64,000 nucleotides of DNA from Butyriboletus loyo (taxonomy: Eukaryota > Basidiomycota > Agaricomycetes > Boletales > Boletaceae), in the NCBI GenBank assembly GCA_038093515.1, contig JBBPSI010000114.1:1-64000 (forward strand), read 5' to 3'. Positions 23,601 to 34,131 of this stretch are shown one piece after another (positions within the stretch are counted from its first letter, which is position 1; the number at the start of each line of letters is the position of its first letter). The position numbers and the translations under genes were made by a program. The notes below the pieces were generated by a model. That model did no database searches and was not told the origin of the DNA. It saw only the letters and a list, made by a program, of their open reading frames with translations.

Positions 23601-26600
23601 ATGAATTCACCGATGGAACTTGTGGACGACCGTCTCTGGGCTTGCTTTCTCTCTCTTTTTCAGTTCCTGTCGGGTTACATTCCCTACTCCGTTGAGATAT
23701 TGTTCAGACGGCTTTACTGCATCGTAGCCGTCACGACATGCGTATCTCTCACACGCTCTACCCCTCCTGGTTTCCCGTCTTCTGGAAATGGCCTCTGGTA
23801 CACAACGCCGGGAAAGGTATGGGTGCAAGAATTCCTTCCAGTCGGAAATGGTTATCTGGCTGGTATGTGCTAGTTATGTCACTTAGCGCCGTCTCCGAGA
23901 ACGTATGGCATGTCATACAGCCATGCTCCCCGGTGGGACTTCACACGAGTCAATTCAGCTCAACATTGAATCTCTCTGGTCCGGGGGTCCTTTCCAAGAT
24001 CCTGTACGTAAACCGGATTTACATTCATAAGTGATGAATTCATGATTCCTTTCATCTCGCAGTCGTACAACGGTGGTAACAGTCTGCCCTCGCAGCACAC
24101 TCAACTCGCCCAAGATATGCAGAGAATTCGCCAAACTATATTTTCTAGCTCATCTGGCACAATTGATAGTACGATTATTTGTTCATATATGTATGCAGTT
24201 AAAAACTAACAGCATCGGCGAAGATATTGCGGAAATTATGACTGATGCTGGAGCGTATGGTAAGGAAGGATGATGACCTTTGGAACTCGTGCTTATTCGC
24301 ACGTTGTGCTATTCCTGGCTATCGTTTTCCGGGCGGGTCGCTACAGGTTCGTATGCCGGGGCAGGGTACTTGCTGGCAACATTGGACCTCTCTGGCACGG
24401 TGACGAATTACGCGAGGTGGTTAGACCTTGACGAAGCGATTACGCGAACGACGTGGTCACAGGGTGGTGCAACATATAACCGGCATGTTTGATGATGTTC
24501 TGAGCAGAGAATAGCTGACTAACTCAGGCGACAGAGAGACATTCTGCTCGCATCCCATTCAGGCTTGCGTGCACTACGTGAATTCTACTGACCAACTCCC
24601 ACTACTTACCTACGCGTTCTCTGTCGGCGCCGAAGTTGGGCTTCCAACTCCAAATGTCACTTGTTTTGATGATTCGACTCTTAGTATCAGGGGCTATGTG
24701 TCCAACCCTGGAATGCTCTACGAGATACTTGCTCAAGTGGAGACACCAAGCGGCGCCACGGCATGTTCTGCAGTCCCTGGCTCAAGTCCTCCTAACGCCA
24801 CGATCAGCGTAAACGGTGCCTCCGAATCGTGGATTACTTGGGTCGGCGACACCAACTATGCTATGGCAGCTGGAAATGCTGCTTCCAATTACTCTTTTGA
24901 AGGTCCGGACCCTCACGACAATCTTGTCACCCTTTTGGGTTCAGCAAATATCAAACCTACAACTTACAATTCCATTCTCGCGGAACATGTTGCAGACTAC
25001 CAATCGATCATGGGGCCGTTTTCACTTTCGCTTGACCAGATACCAGACTTCAGCAAGCCTACGGACCAGATTGTTGCATCATACCAAACGAACGCTGGAA
25101 ACACATACCTGGAATGGCTGGCATTCAATTTTGGCAGGTATCTATTAACTAGTAGCGCAAGAGGGACTCTACCAGCAAACCTGCAGGGCAAGTGGGCTGA
25201 TGGGTGGACGAGCGCTTGGTCTGCAGGTGAGTGTCCATTGTTTACTCCCGGAATGGATAACGATAAATATACGAAACAGACTACCGTAAGTACATTTACG
25301 AATATCAAATCAGCTGGCATGTTCAATGTCACTCTTAGACTCCAACATTAATATCCAGATGAATTATTGGTTCGCTGAGATGACCAACATGGATGTTGTT
25401 ATTCCCCTATTTAATTACTTTGAGGTATGCCACAAGCTACGAGGAAAGGAACGTCGAAGTATAACGGATTTAGAATACCTGGGCTCCAAGTGGAGAATAC
25501 ACCGCTTGGGCTCTGTACAACATCAGCTCTGGCTGGGTAACTCACGGCGAGGTCGGTTTTTCATCCCGGTATGTTGCCTGGCATACGTTGACACTGATGT
25601 AGATGAATGTACGCCTGCTTGATCTGATGAGCATTTTGACGTCCTAAAGCCTCCCAGATTTTTGGCCACACTGGAATGAAACTCAGCGGCAATTCGGCAC
25701 AATGGGCCAACTACCCTGGTACGTCGTCGGTCCGGGTTAATTCACGTCCAGTTTACAAACTCATCGTAGAATCGAATGCTTGGATGGTACGTTGTCAGGT
25801 GTTTGTGATTATGGTGTTGTACCCATGCATGCCAGATGGTCCATGCTTGGGATCACTTTGACTATACTAACGACGTCCGATGGTGGAAATCACAAGGATA
25901 TCCGCTCGTAAAGGTAATCATAATTGTTGTCTTTGAGACGAAATTTCACGCTGGGTCACCTGTAGGCTGTTGCAAATTTCCACCTTGAAAAGCTTATCGA
26001 AGATCTATACTTCAACGACTCCACTCTGGTCACAGTACCCTGTAACTCACCTGAGCAAGTTCCGATCACATTCGGTGCGTTCAATCAGATTAATACCACA
26101 TTGTATTGAATGACAAGGATCCAGGATGTGCTCACGCTCAACAGCTTATTTGGCAACTTTTCAATGTCGTTGAGCAAGGATATGCGGTTGCTGGCGACAC
26201 AGACACTGCATTCTTGAATTGTATGTTTTCTGACTTGGCAGTTTTTGTTTTTGTCAACTACGTCTTCAGCTGTGTTGTCCAAGCGTGCTCAAATGGACAA
26301 AGGTCTCCGTGTCGGATGGTGGGGTCAATTACAAGGTCAATTGTTTCAACCATTTCTCAGTTCACTTGGTTAATGCTGGGCCGTTCATAGAATGGAAAGT
26401 CGATATCGATTCCCCAATGGATACCCATCGCCACTTGAGTCACCTGATAGGCGTTAGTACACTGAATTCATCCTGTGACTCAACTCAGAAAAACCACAGT
26501 TATACCCAGGTTATGCTATCGCATCATATGATCCTGCTCTGCAAGGTGGTTTGACCGTCAACGGAACGTTCCTGAATTATACAAAAGAGCAAATTCTGGC

Positions 26601-27232
26601 GGCCGCTGAAATAAGTTTACTTCACAGAGGTGACGGGACTGGCCCGGATGCAGATTCAGGCTGGGAGAAGGTCTGGAGAGCAGCGGGTTGGGCTCAACTC
26701 GGAAATGAAAACGAGTTCTACAAAGCGCTTACGGTATGTGTCCGATTTGTTTTTACTTTAATTTTCTGACGATCGTCGGGCTAGTACACTATCGAGAGGA
26801 ACTTTGCCCCAAACCTGTTCGATATCTATACCCCTGGGTCTACCATGTTCCAAATCGATGCCAACTTTGGATACCCGGCTGCAGTTTTGGTTAGTCGTTA
26901 GATGCCAACAGAGTAGATTTTGTAAACTGATTAGCACCCACTTCCAGAACGGTCTTTTGCAAGCTCCCGACGTAGCTAGTCTCGACATTCCACTCCAGGT
27001 GACACTCCTGCCAGCGCTGCCCGCCAATTGGAATACCGGTTCGATCAAAGGCGCGCGTATCCGGGGCGGGATTACCCTTGACTTTACCTGGAGTCGTGGA
27101 AAGCTCACCTCCGCAGTCTTTATCGTTGATGATCATGTTGCTGGACGGGAGAGGGTCGTCGTCGTAAACTATGCAGGTCGTGTCATAGGACAGTTCAGGA
27201 GCAACGGGGGGACGGTGGTGGTCCTGGCGTGA
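23601..27232 (+). CDS. GH95 alpha-L-fucosidase, secreted
   Basis: From about 23790 the frame gives GNGLWYTTPGKVWVQEFLP and, after an intron, AMLPGGTSHESIQLNIESLW, the GH95 opening. A hydrophobic stretch before it (LYCIVAVTTCVSL) may be a signal core; the ATG at 23601 is in frame, but the true start could be later. Joined exons give TYNRETFCSHP (needs a GC-AG intron), ADYHSNINIQMNYW (the NxN substrate-activating asparagines), HGEMNIFGHTGMKLSG, CNSPEQVPITF (likely acid Glu), AQQLIWQLFNVVEQG, DTHRHLSHLIGLYPG and FQIDANFGYPAAVL (conserved Asp). The end GGTVVVLA precedes the stop at 27230-27232. The enzyme removes terminal fucose from glycans by inversion. Two exons are only 6 nt long. A decayed relative lies directly upstream. 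Confidence 0.9.
24483..24534 (+). other. Inferred GC-AG intron in the GH95 gene
   Basis: Joining the exon ending ACATATAACCG to AGAGACATTCTGC restores NRETFCSHP, the expected family motif. The donor is GCATGT. The nearby GT donor (at 24487) leaves every available acceptor out of frame. The 52-bp length and an internal CTGACTAAC branch-site-like sequence fit introns of this genome. Confidence 0.65.
25280..25285 (+). other. 6-nt microexon in the GH95 gene (first)
   Basis: ACTACC is preceded by AACAG and followed by GTAAGT. With introns 25227-25279 and 25286-25338 (each 53 bp) removed, the exons join as GCAG-ACTACC-ACTCC and encode ADYHSNIN, the conserved GH95 active-site stretch. Skipping it would delete two residues (Asp-Tyr) and leave the frame open. 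Confidence 0.82.
25603..25608 (+). other. 6-nt microexon in the GH95 gene (second)
   Basis: ATGAAT lies between TGTAG and GTACGC. With introns 25552-25602 and 25609-25657 removed the product reads VTHGE-MN-IFGHTGMKLSG, matching the conserved EMNIFGHTGMK of fungal GH95 proteins as I know them. Both codons are whole, so skipping would remove Met-Asn only. Confidence 0.78.
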
Positions 27233-27395
27233 GCCTGGTGAAACATGGTCTGATCTGTAAAGTATTTTGAATCAGAGTGTCTTCTGTAGTATATAATGTA
27301 ACCTGTTGAAGTGTTCGAAGTGCTAACTTATTGTTGTCTCCGATTCAACTCCAGGGTCTTTTGTTATTCAGCCACCAGGTATAATACTTTATATC

Positions 27396-27465
27396 GCATT
27401 AATGGGGTAGTGGTAACCTGGGTCGTTGCCATCGACCCGCCGGGGGTTCGATTCCCCCTTAATGC
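27396..27465 (+). tRNA. tRNA-Gly (anticodon GCC), copy 2
   Basis: Identical over all 70 nt to 20705-20774, with the same complete cloverleaf and GCC anticodon. It is followed immediately by A and TTTT, a good RNA polymerase III terminator. Flanking sequences differ from those of copy 1, so the identity stops at the gene edges. Confidence 0.95.
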
Positions 27466-27594
27466 ATTTTGTTGCCTGACTTTTTGAGGTTTCCCGTTTC
27501 AGGTTACCAGGTAGGACTCTTTCTTCCCGTGCTACGTCTTGATCAGATATATCTCAAAACTCAGGCCTAAGGCACTATCGATAGACTCGACGAA

Positions 27595-28262
27595 ATGAGC
27601 ACTCCTTTCCCATCCGGGATCCTCGAGGCATTGAGGACGGGCCCAGGGGCATCGACGGCGGATGCCCGAACGTTCCAAGAATTTGCGTTGCCTGACCTCG
27701 CGCTTCCTCACGAATCCGAGGAGGGTGTGTTAACGAACAAATACGACCTCCTCTGTCCGCGAGGCTGTCGCAGTGTCATTCTGAAACGTGGCGTTGGCAA
27801 GCTTGTCGAACGATCTGGGATCGAGGTAAGGGTCGATGGACGTCCCAAGTCATGTTCCGTGCACCGAGCGAACACTAAATGTCGACTTGTGCAACTCAGA
27901 TGGATTCCCCTGGGCATCCCGTCCATCCCGCTCTGGCTCCGCTTCCGGCACCGCCTACGACGGTGTCATGGTGGCTTGTGACACCATCCCCGATGGCGTT
28001 TGAGAACGTTGGGTTTTCTCGACCTGTGACTCGTGCGGGAGACACGACAGGTACGCATGGGTTGACCCTCGTCGGTATCTGCAACTCTTTTTTTTTTTTT
28101 TTATGTCCCCCCCCGCCTTTTATTATATATATAGCCTCGCCGAAACAAATCAAGTTTCTTATTTGCGCCGATTGCGATGTCGGCCCGCTAGGCTGGTGTG
28201 AAGAAGGAGGCGGGGAGTTTTGGCTAGCGTGTTCGCGAGTCAAGTATGCAGTACCGAGCTGA
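27595..28262 (+). CDS. DSS4: DSS4/Mss4-type Rab-binding zinc protein
   Basis: ATG at 27595. NKYDLLCPRGCRSVILKRG holds the first zinc ligands (CxxxC), and IKFLICADCDVGPLGW the second pair (CxxC) with the diagnostic CADC-GP-GW signature. Between them are SWWLVTPSPMAFENVGFSRPV, the Mss4 Rab-contact segment, and an intron with a long T then C tract. The protein ends CSRVKYAVPS with stop at 28260-28262. Mss4 proteins bind nucleotide-free exocytic Rabs (Sec4 in yeast) as weak exchange factors or chaperones. Length of about 160 residues fits. Confidence 0.92.
28090..28119 (+). repeat. Poly-T/poly-C tract within a DSS4 intron
   Basis: A run of about 19 T is followed by ATGT and a C-rich run within the second intron of DSS4. 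It probably lengthens the polypyrimidine tract before the acceptor TATATATATAG. Homopolymer lengths may be unreliable in the assembly. Confidence 0.6.
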
Positions 28263-28491
28263 GATCCACTGGATCTTGAAAGGTAGTGAATCGTTGCATG
28301 CTAGTGACTCCGTCGCGTGTGTATCAACAGTGGATACCCAGACAAGGCTTTGGAGCGATATACTATGTACTACAACGTAACTGCGGCCCCAGCATTAGAC
28401 TGTCTCCTCAAATCGAAATGGGTGACCTGAACCTGGGACGTTGTTCGAGACAAGGATGGGTGGCGCTCCACGAAAGAAAGTTGGCGTACAT

Positions 28492-30018
28492 TTAAACAGC
28501 ACTATCTCTCGGATGTAAGTAGACTTTGCCAAGGTCTCCGGCGTGGTCGCTTCGCTCCCACTCGACCTCAGACTCGCCATTTCGCCACTTAGGATATGCG
28601 TTGAAGATGCACCAGGCATCGTCGATGAGGTCTTCTAGGAGACGTGTATCCTGTTCTGTGAAGTCCGAGTATTCATCGATGTCTGTTTGTTTCTCAGGCC
28701 CGGCTTGGATGCTCGGAGCGTAGGGGAGTGATGATTCTGAATCCCATTTCCAGAAACGCCCCAGTTCGTTTAACACCTTCCTCCTCCAGTATCTCCAAAC
28801 TGGTGTCTCGTTGGGTAGAATGCGACTCAAGACAGCGTCGGGGCAAGACATTGGCGGACCTCGACGGTCGCTGTCTCCTAGGACCAAACAGGTAAAGACT
28901 GCCATTTGCGTCCTCGTTCCTAACTTCCGTTTGTCCATTCGCACGGAAAGCTCTTGGAGGAGGAGCTCCCGCTGGACCTTTTCCCTCTCATGGGATACTA
29001 CATACAAATGATACCCTCCCGATGCGACAAAGGAAACAAGGAAGGTGATTTGGCCAAAGAAGGTGCAAAGTGGGATGAGCAGGAGCTGCACCAAGAACTG
29101 TGTCATCAAGAGGAGCGAGCAAGCTCCGATCATGTGGTGCTTCTCGTGCGGCAGTATCCCGTCGGAATAATCGAGTTCGAACTCCCCCTTGGTGATTATG
29201 TTCACATCCACTTCCTCTCCTTTCAAAACGATTATACTCCCGTCCCCTGGCACCATCAACCCATCTCCTGGAGGAGAAGCTACGGAGGGTACTGGAACAC
29301 GAATTTTTAGTGTCGTCGTTCCGAGGGCAAGGGATGAGAAGCCGCTGGCAAGAATGCCGAGAAGAATAAGGGATGCACAGAGGGGATCCTGGGCGAGCAT
29401 ACAGAGGACGAAGGCCAGTATGCTGACCAGCGATGGTACGATTGAGCAGAGCGCGAGAGGGGGGTTGCGTTTTGGATTTATCGGTATGATGCCATGCTTC
29501 TGTTTGGTAGAACTGATGCCAGTGACTGCCAGTCTCTGCGAAATCTTTTTATGCTGTTGTGGAAGAAACGATACAACCGTGATTGCGGCAGTGTTCCCGG
29601 TCTCCCTTGCTGGCGTGCCGTCCTTCTTAAAGAGTCGGAACGGCTTGGAGGGATAGTCCGTGCACGTCTCCGCTATCAAATACCCCAGATACTTTGTTTG
29701 CAGCTTGGTTCCAGAAAACGACCCGCTGTAATGAGGGCCATCCTTGCCAGCGAGGTTGAAAACGATTTCGGGGGATTCGTTGGGACCAGGGAAAAGGCTA
29801 TCCCACACTCTGCCCTCGGCCATCTGGCCAAATCTCTTTGCTACGGTCGCGGTCCCCGGATAGTTGTACCATCCCGCCCATCTCCGACCTGCGTACAAGT
29901 GGATTGTCTCCAGTGCATCGACCGCATTATCGCCTCCGAACAATCCTACAACGCCGCTCGAATCTAGCTTGTATGGATGTTGATTGATAGTTTGGATGAA
30001 TTGGCTAAGAGAGCGCAT
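28492..30018 (-). CDS. Uncharacterised single-exon multi-pass membrane protein
   Basis: A continuous frame runs from an ATG at 30018 (MRSLSQFIQTINQHPYKLD) to the stop at 28492, about 508 residues with no intron, unlike nearly all its neighbours. The N-terminal ~200 residues are soluble and include HLYAGRRWAGWYNYPGTAT. Two hydrophobic blocks follow, near residues 215-255 (ALCSIVPSLVSILAFVLCML) and 310-365, suggesting about four membrane segments with an acidic loop between. The C-terminal ~120 residues are charged and end with W- and D-rich segments (DDAWCIFNAYPKW). I recognise no family. The intact length suggests it is real and expressed. It may belong to a lineage-restricted basidiomycete family. 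Confidence 0.72.
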   Translation of the reverse strand: MRSLSQFIQTINQHPYKLDSSGVVGLFGGDNAVDALETIHLYAGRRWAGWYNYPGTATVAKRFGQMAEGRVWDSLFPGPNESPEIVFNLAGKDGPHYSGSFSGTKLQTKYLGYLIAETCTDYPSKPFRLFKKDGTPARETGNTAAITVVSFLPQQHKKISQRLAVTGISSTKQKHGIIPINPKRNPPLALCSIVPSLVSILAFVLCMLAQDPLCASLILLGILASGFSSLALGTTTLKIRVPVPSVASPPGDGLMVPGDGSIIVLKGEEVDVNIITKGEFELDYSDGILPHEKHHMIGACSLLLMTQFLVQLLLIPLCTFFGQITFLVSFVASGGYHLYVVSHEREKVQRELLLQELSVRMDKRKLGTRTQMAVFTCLVLGDSDRRGPPMSCPDAVLSRILPNETPVWRYWRRKVLNELGRFWKWDSESSLPYAPSIQAGPEKQTDIDEYSDFTEQDTRLLEDLIDDAWCIFNAYPKWRNGESEVEWERSDHAGDLGKVYLHPRDSAV

Positions 30019-30099
30019 TGTAATGGGGCAATCACGTCTCTGGCCTCCCCTCCTTGCGCTAAGACTGGGATTATATCTGGAAGTGCTCCACTCTTTCAC

Positions 30100-32103
30100 A
30101 GGAGGACGTTGTTAATTTATACATATTGTACAGCATGCAGTTCACCTCGTTTCCCTGCCCCGGAGAACGGACCTTATACACATTTAGGTTCTTCTGCGGA
30201 AAAGGATGACGCGCGTAGGCCACCATCAGCCTTGTGGATCAGCAAAACCTAAACCCTGGAACCATTTGCACCTCGTACCAGGCTTTCTCGGCATCCAACA
30301 ATATGACACATTTACTGAGGGATAGAAACGTTCGTTCGTGTGCTTCTCGAGCGTTCTTCCGGCCTCCTGTGAAATACAGTCTGTGAAACGCCTGCAGGAA
30401 ATAAGTTCCGAAGGATTGATGAGAACAACTTGTGCGCGATTACCTCATGTTCAACAAAACCCAGAGCCCACTACTGCTGGACCCACGTTTGGTTCAGGTG
30501 CCACTAGTACAGCTGTTCTTGGTTTGCTTGTTCTTCACAGTTGGTACCAAAGAAAAAGCAACGTGCCGAATTGTTTGACCCAGATACCCTGGGCGTTCCC
30601 CTTCTATCACGGCTATAGAGGAGTTTGCACCTATGATGGAGGGTCCAACTCAATGGTTGGAGTCCTTGGTCAGCCTACGAAACACTGAGCGCTTCACATT
30701 TTATCCATTGACTGAGTCATAGGCGTAAGCGATATCGATTCCTGTCAACTGTTAGGGAAACATGATGTCAATAAGAATTCCTACGCTAGTGTAAGCACGC
30801 TGGCTTACCTAGGTCCCGTGACTAGTACATATACCGTCCGTGATACCGAATGGAAACCATTCAGGCTTTTGCTGCAGCGGCTATGCGCGGCGGTCTGGCC
30901 TGCTTTCAGCTAGGCATCAATTGTGGCGGTTTCGTGAGGTGTAATCATCAAGGACAGGAGTTCCACGCAGGGCGGTGTTACTGATCTCGAGGTGTCTATC
31001 AAGCGGCGTATATGTGAATCTTCTCACAAGTGACCAGTGATGGTGACGACGCGACTCGTTGTTTTGAGACGTTCAATATCGTCAGAGACCTTGCATCCGA
31101 GAATCGTCCAGACAGTGCAAATGTTAGCCAAGACTTCTGTCTTTTCCATTCGAGCCATCGCAAGACCTCCAGAAATCCAGCCTGACTCGGGAAGCGAGAT
31201 ACCTAAGAGAAAGAAAAGTTTGGCGGATTGGTCTTCCAAGCGTTGGACAACATCGGCTGGGCATGAATTAGATCGACGTGTGACCAATTATCGTAAGCAT
31301 CAACTGAAGGATGGAGGACAGGATAGTTTATGTGTAGCTCACGTCGAAAGCACTGTTCGTGTCACTATTGGCCAGACCACGCCGACGCTATTGCGTCTGC
31401 GCCGTCAAGATCGACGCTAGCCTCACTCCACATATTAATCTAGACGGCCGTTCTATGTAGATATGGTACCCACAGGTGCAAAGCGTAACGTCCACCTGCA
31501 ATAAGTCGAGTTGATGCATGACGAAGGTAGAGTCGTAAATGGTTGGTCCTGGAACAACAACAACGCCGTTTTCCACACGCTAGTGCATCTGACATTCATC
31601 TCCACCACCAAGTGTGCGTTCGGAAGGAGGGACTCTCGTATTTAAATAGTCGATACACGGCCATGATATGAAGAACTTGCGTTAAACGGTAGAGAAGGTT
31701 GTAAGCAGGACTAGGTCCGTTGGCCAACTGTTGGTTGAAATTCGAACCGTGACTGCCGAGCCTGTGAACTGGGCCAAGCACGCTGTGACCAGTGCAGCCA
31801 TCTCGCCATTACACCTTGTCTGTCTCTGCGTTGGTTGTTGACGGACGACAAAGCAACAATTTCAGTTGTTTACGCCTCAGTTTTGTTCTTTCCTGAGCGT
31901 AGGCCGGTCGTTCAGACCTGGAACGCTTATCGAACCTCTCACCAACGTATCGCAGCACGCGTCCTTCTTTTCTCTCACTTTTCTACCGATTTCATTTGAT
32001 CCCTCCTATTCACGCTACCACCATATACCCCAGTTTCCAAAAGGTTACCCTTCTAGCTTCCAGCAAATCTTTCATTCGGATTCAACCCCTGCTTGGTCCT
32101 GTT
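30100..32103. other. Gene-poor 2-kb stretch with weak coding-like traces
   Basis: No complete gene is supported. Minus-strand frames at 31388-31576 (ENGVVVVPGPTIYDSTFVMHQ) and 31024-31287 (LFFLLGISLPESGWISGG) look somewhat protein-like but cannot be joined to anything known. They may be remnants of a decayed gene. The right end (31800-32103) is pyrimidine-rich and is probably the SPG1 promoter and leader. Confidence 0.35.
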
Positions 32104-33031
32104 ATGTCCGCTCCGACGACTTCAACTTCCTCTTCCTTACTGGCCGGCCCCAGCGGTCAAAGTCCGCACCCCTTGCTCGAAAACAACGAGGAGAAGAATA
32201 GCGTGGTCATCAAAGTCGGGATGGTCGGGGATTCGCAGATAGGCAAGACGAGTCTCATGGTCAAGTACGTGGAGGGCAGTTTCGACGAAGATTATATCCA
32301 GACGCTGGGTTGGTATTTCAGTTCTATCAAGTCGTTCATTTCTCAACCAGCCCTCGTCAGGCGTTAATTTCATGGAGAAGACAATAACCGTACGACGGAC
32401 AACAATCACATTCTCCATCTGGGACCTTGGAGGGCAACGAGAATTTGTGAACATGCTACCTCTTGTTTGCAATGATGCCGTTGCCATACTCTTCATGTTC
32501 GACCTTTCGCGAAAGTCGACGCTGAACTCGGTGAAAGAGTGGTATCGACAAGCCAGGGGGTTTAACAAGGTGAGTCATGAATGCGCTGCCTTCCTGTGCT
32601 CAGTTACGCGATCTCGTACGCGATTGGGATACGGGGACGTGTAGCGGGGGTGCTGCAGTCATCCTCGACTTTATGATGTCCAAACGATGTGTCGTGTGCA
32701 TGAAACTCACTAGCCTTTCGCAGACTGCAATTCCATTCTTGATCGGGACGAAATTTGACACGTTTGCAACCTTCCCGCGGGATGAACAGGAGGAGATTAC
32801 TAAACAGGTCTGTCAATTCGTTGATTCGTTCGGATTTCTCCATTGACGTGTTCGCAGGCGAAGCGATTTGCGCGAGCAATGCATGCATCGCTCATCTTCT
32901 GTTCAACATCCGCATCGATCAATGTTCAAAAGATCTTCAAGATAGTACTTGCAAAAGCATTTGACCTGAAATGCGTGATTCCAGAGATCGAAGGTGTTGG
33001 AGAACCGGTGCTTATTTATGTGGATGTGTAA
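32104..33031 (+). CDS. SPG1: Septation-initiation Ras-like GTPase Spg1/Tem1
   Basis: Exons 32104-32308, 32361-32569, 32724-32807 and 32858-33031 join in frame to 223 codons plus stop. GTPase motifs: [14 protein letters not shown] (P loop), the switch region [23 protein letters not shown] (switch II, with Gly-Gln as in the Spg1 class) and FLIGTKFD (the NKxD equivalent, with TKxD as in the Spg1/Tem1 class). [17 protein letters not shown] is the SA loop and following helix. Spg1/Tem1 sits on spindle poles and switches on the septation or mitotic-exit kinase cascade. The N-terminal ~30 residues are Ser-rich. The third exon is preceded by a 154-bp intron, long for this locus. Confidence 0.94.
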
Positions 33032-34131
33032 CATTGTGGATAGAATGTTCGTCTAGACGAAGAGAGGATGGAGGTGTGCTAGTTGAACGAACGATTGGGA
33101 AGTTTGCCAAGGTGATGTTGTATCGAGCTCAGGAATGCCTCTTCGCTGAATACGTTGTGATCATGACTTTAGGAAGTAGGTCGGGCGTTACCAACTTGAA
33201 GCGCTGGAATTTCTATGGCATCTCATTATACCATCATCCGGCACACCTCCCGAGGCTACGTTCTCGCTCTCCCTATCGTTTCTTCTCGACCTGGACATTT
33301 TAACTTCTTGATCAAGGACGTTGGATCAGGAGTCTCTTCGTCCTGGGTCACAATACTCTCCTATTCACCACTGTTGCTATCTAAACACAATCCCTTTGCA
33401 GTATCCGCATTGCTCAATCAGCTCTGTTTTCCGTTGGATCCTTTTTGTTACCTTTCCTTGTTTCTGCATCGCCATCCTTGCTTGTCCCCGCAAACTTAAC
33501 ATCTTCTTTCTCAATCAAGCTTTACTACAAATCAACTCAGCATATTCCCCAAAACTGACACCCTCCTCTCCACTCGTTTGAAGTTACCCTTTCTTGGTGG
33601 GGCGTCTTGTACTGTTGCTATGCTCGATACATCCCGGCCATGTCTTAATGCTTTCGTATGGTAATTCCGTTATTTAAAACGTCGCGAGAGAGGTGCAGGC
33701 TCTCGGAGCATCGGGGCTCTGAGTTTCGCAGTGAGTTGGATGTACACGAGTTTCCTTCCAAAACGAGGCGGGTCTTTGCTGTCGAGTCAATCGTCCTGCC
33801 TTGGTTTCTGCTCTGATCCTGAACGTGGCTCGGCGGGGCTCATCTCCGGACCCATGTCAGGCCACGACCCCTCGCTGTGGCATATCGCTTGCTGAGCCAC
33901 TGATGCCTATGCTCTTCAGGGGCGCATTTCGTATGAAAGACGTCCCATTGACAGCGCACCAGGCTTTCGAAACCGACCCATGTCGCACCTTATCGAGAGG
34001 CAAATGCTAGGAGCCGAGGACTACGTTTTCAGTTCACCTCGGCGATCCTTCAGCTTCAGCCTGCCGCGCAGTTACAAAAGGACCGTTTGAGCTCCTGTGA
34101 GGTTGCTCAGGCCCCCGTTTGCTCGCTGGCG
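33032..34131. other. Intergenic, no supported gene
   Basis: Contains the SPG1 3' flank and a region upstream of the chitinase. Open frames such as 33215-33499 and 33801-34010 lack family features. I see no RNA gene or repeat. Confidence 0.45.

Noticed and set aside
31735..31830. A GGTTCGAATTTC-like motif on the minus strand suggesting a tRNA
   Set aside because: The T stem does not pair (CACGG against TTCAA) and no acceptor stem can be formed, so no cloverleaf is possible.
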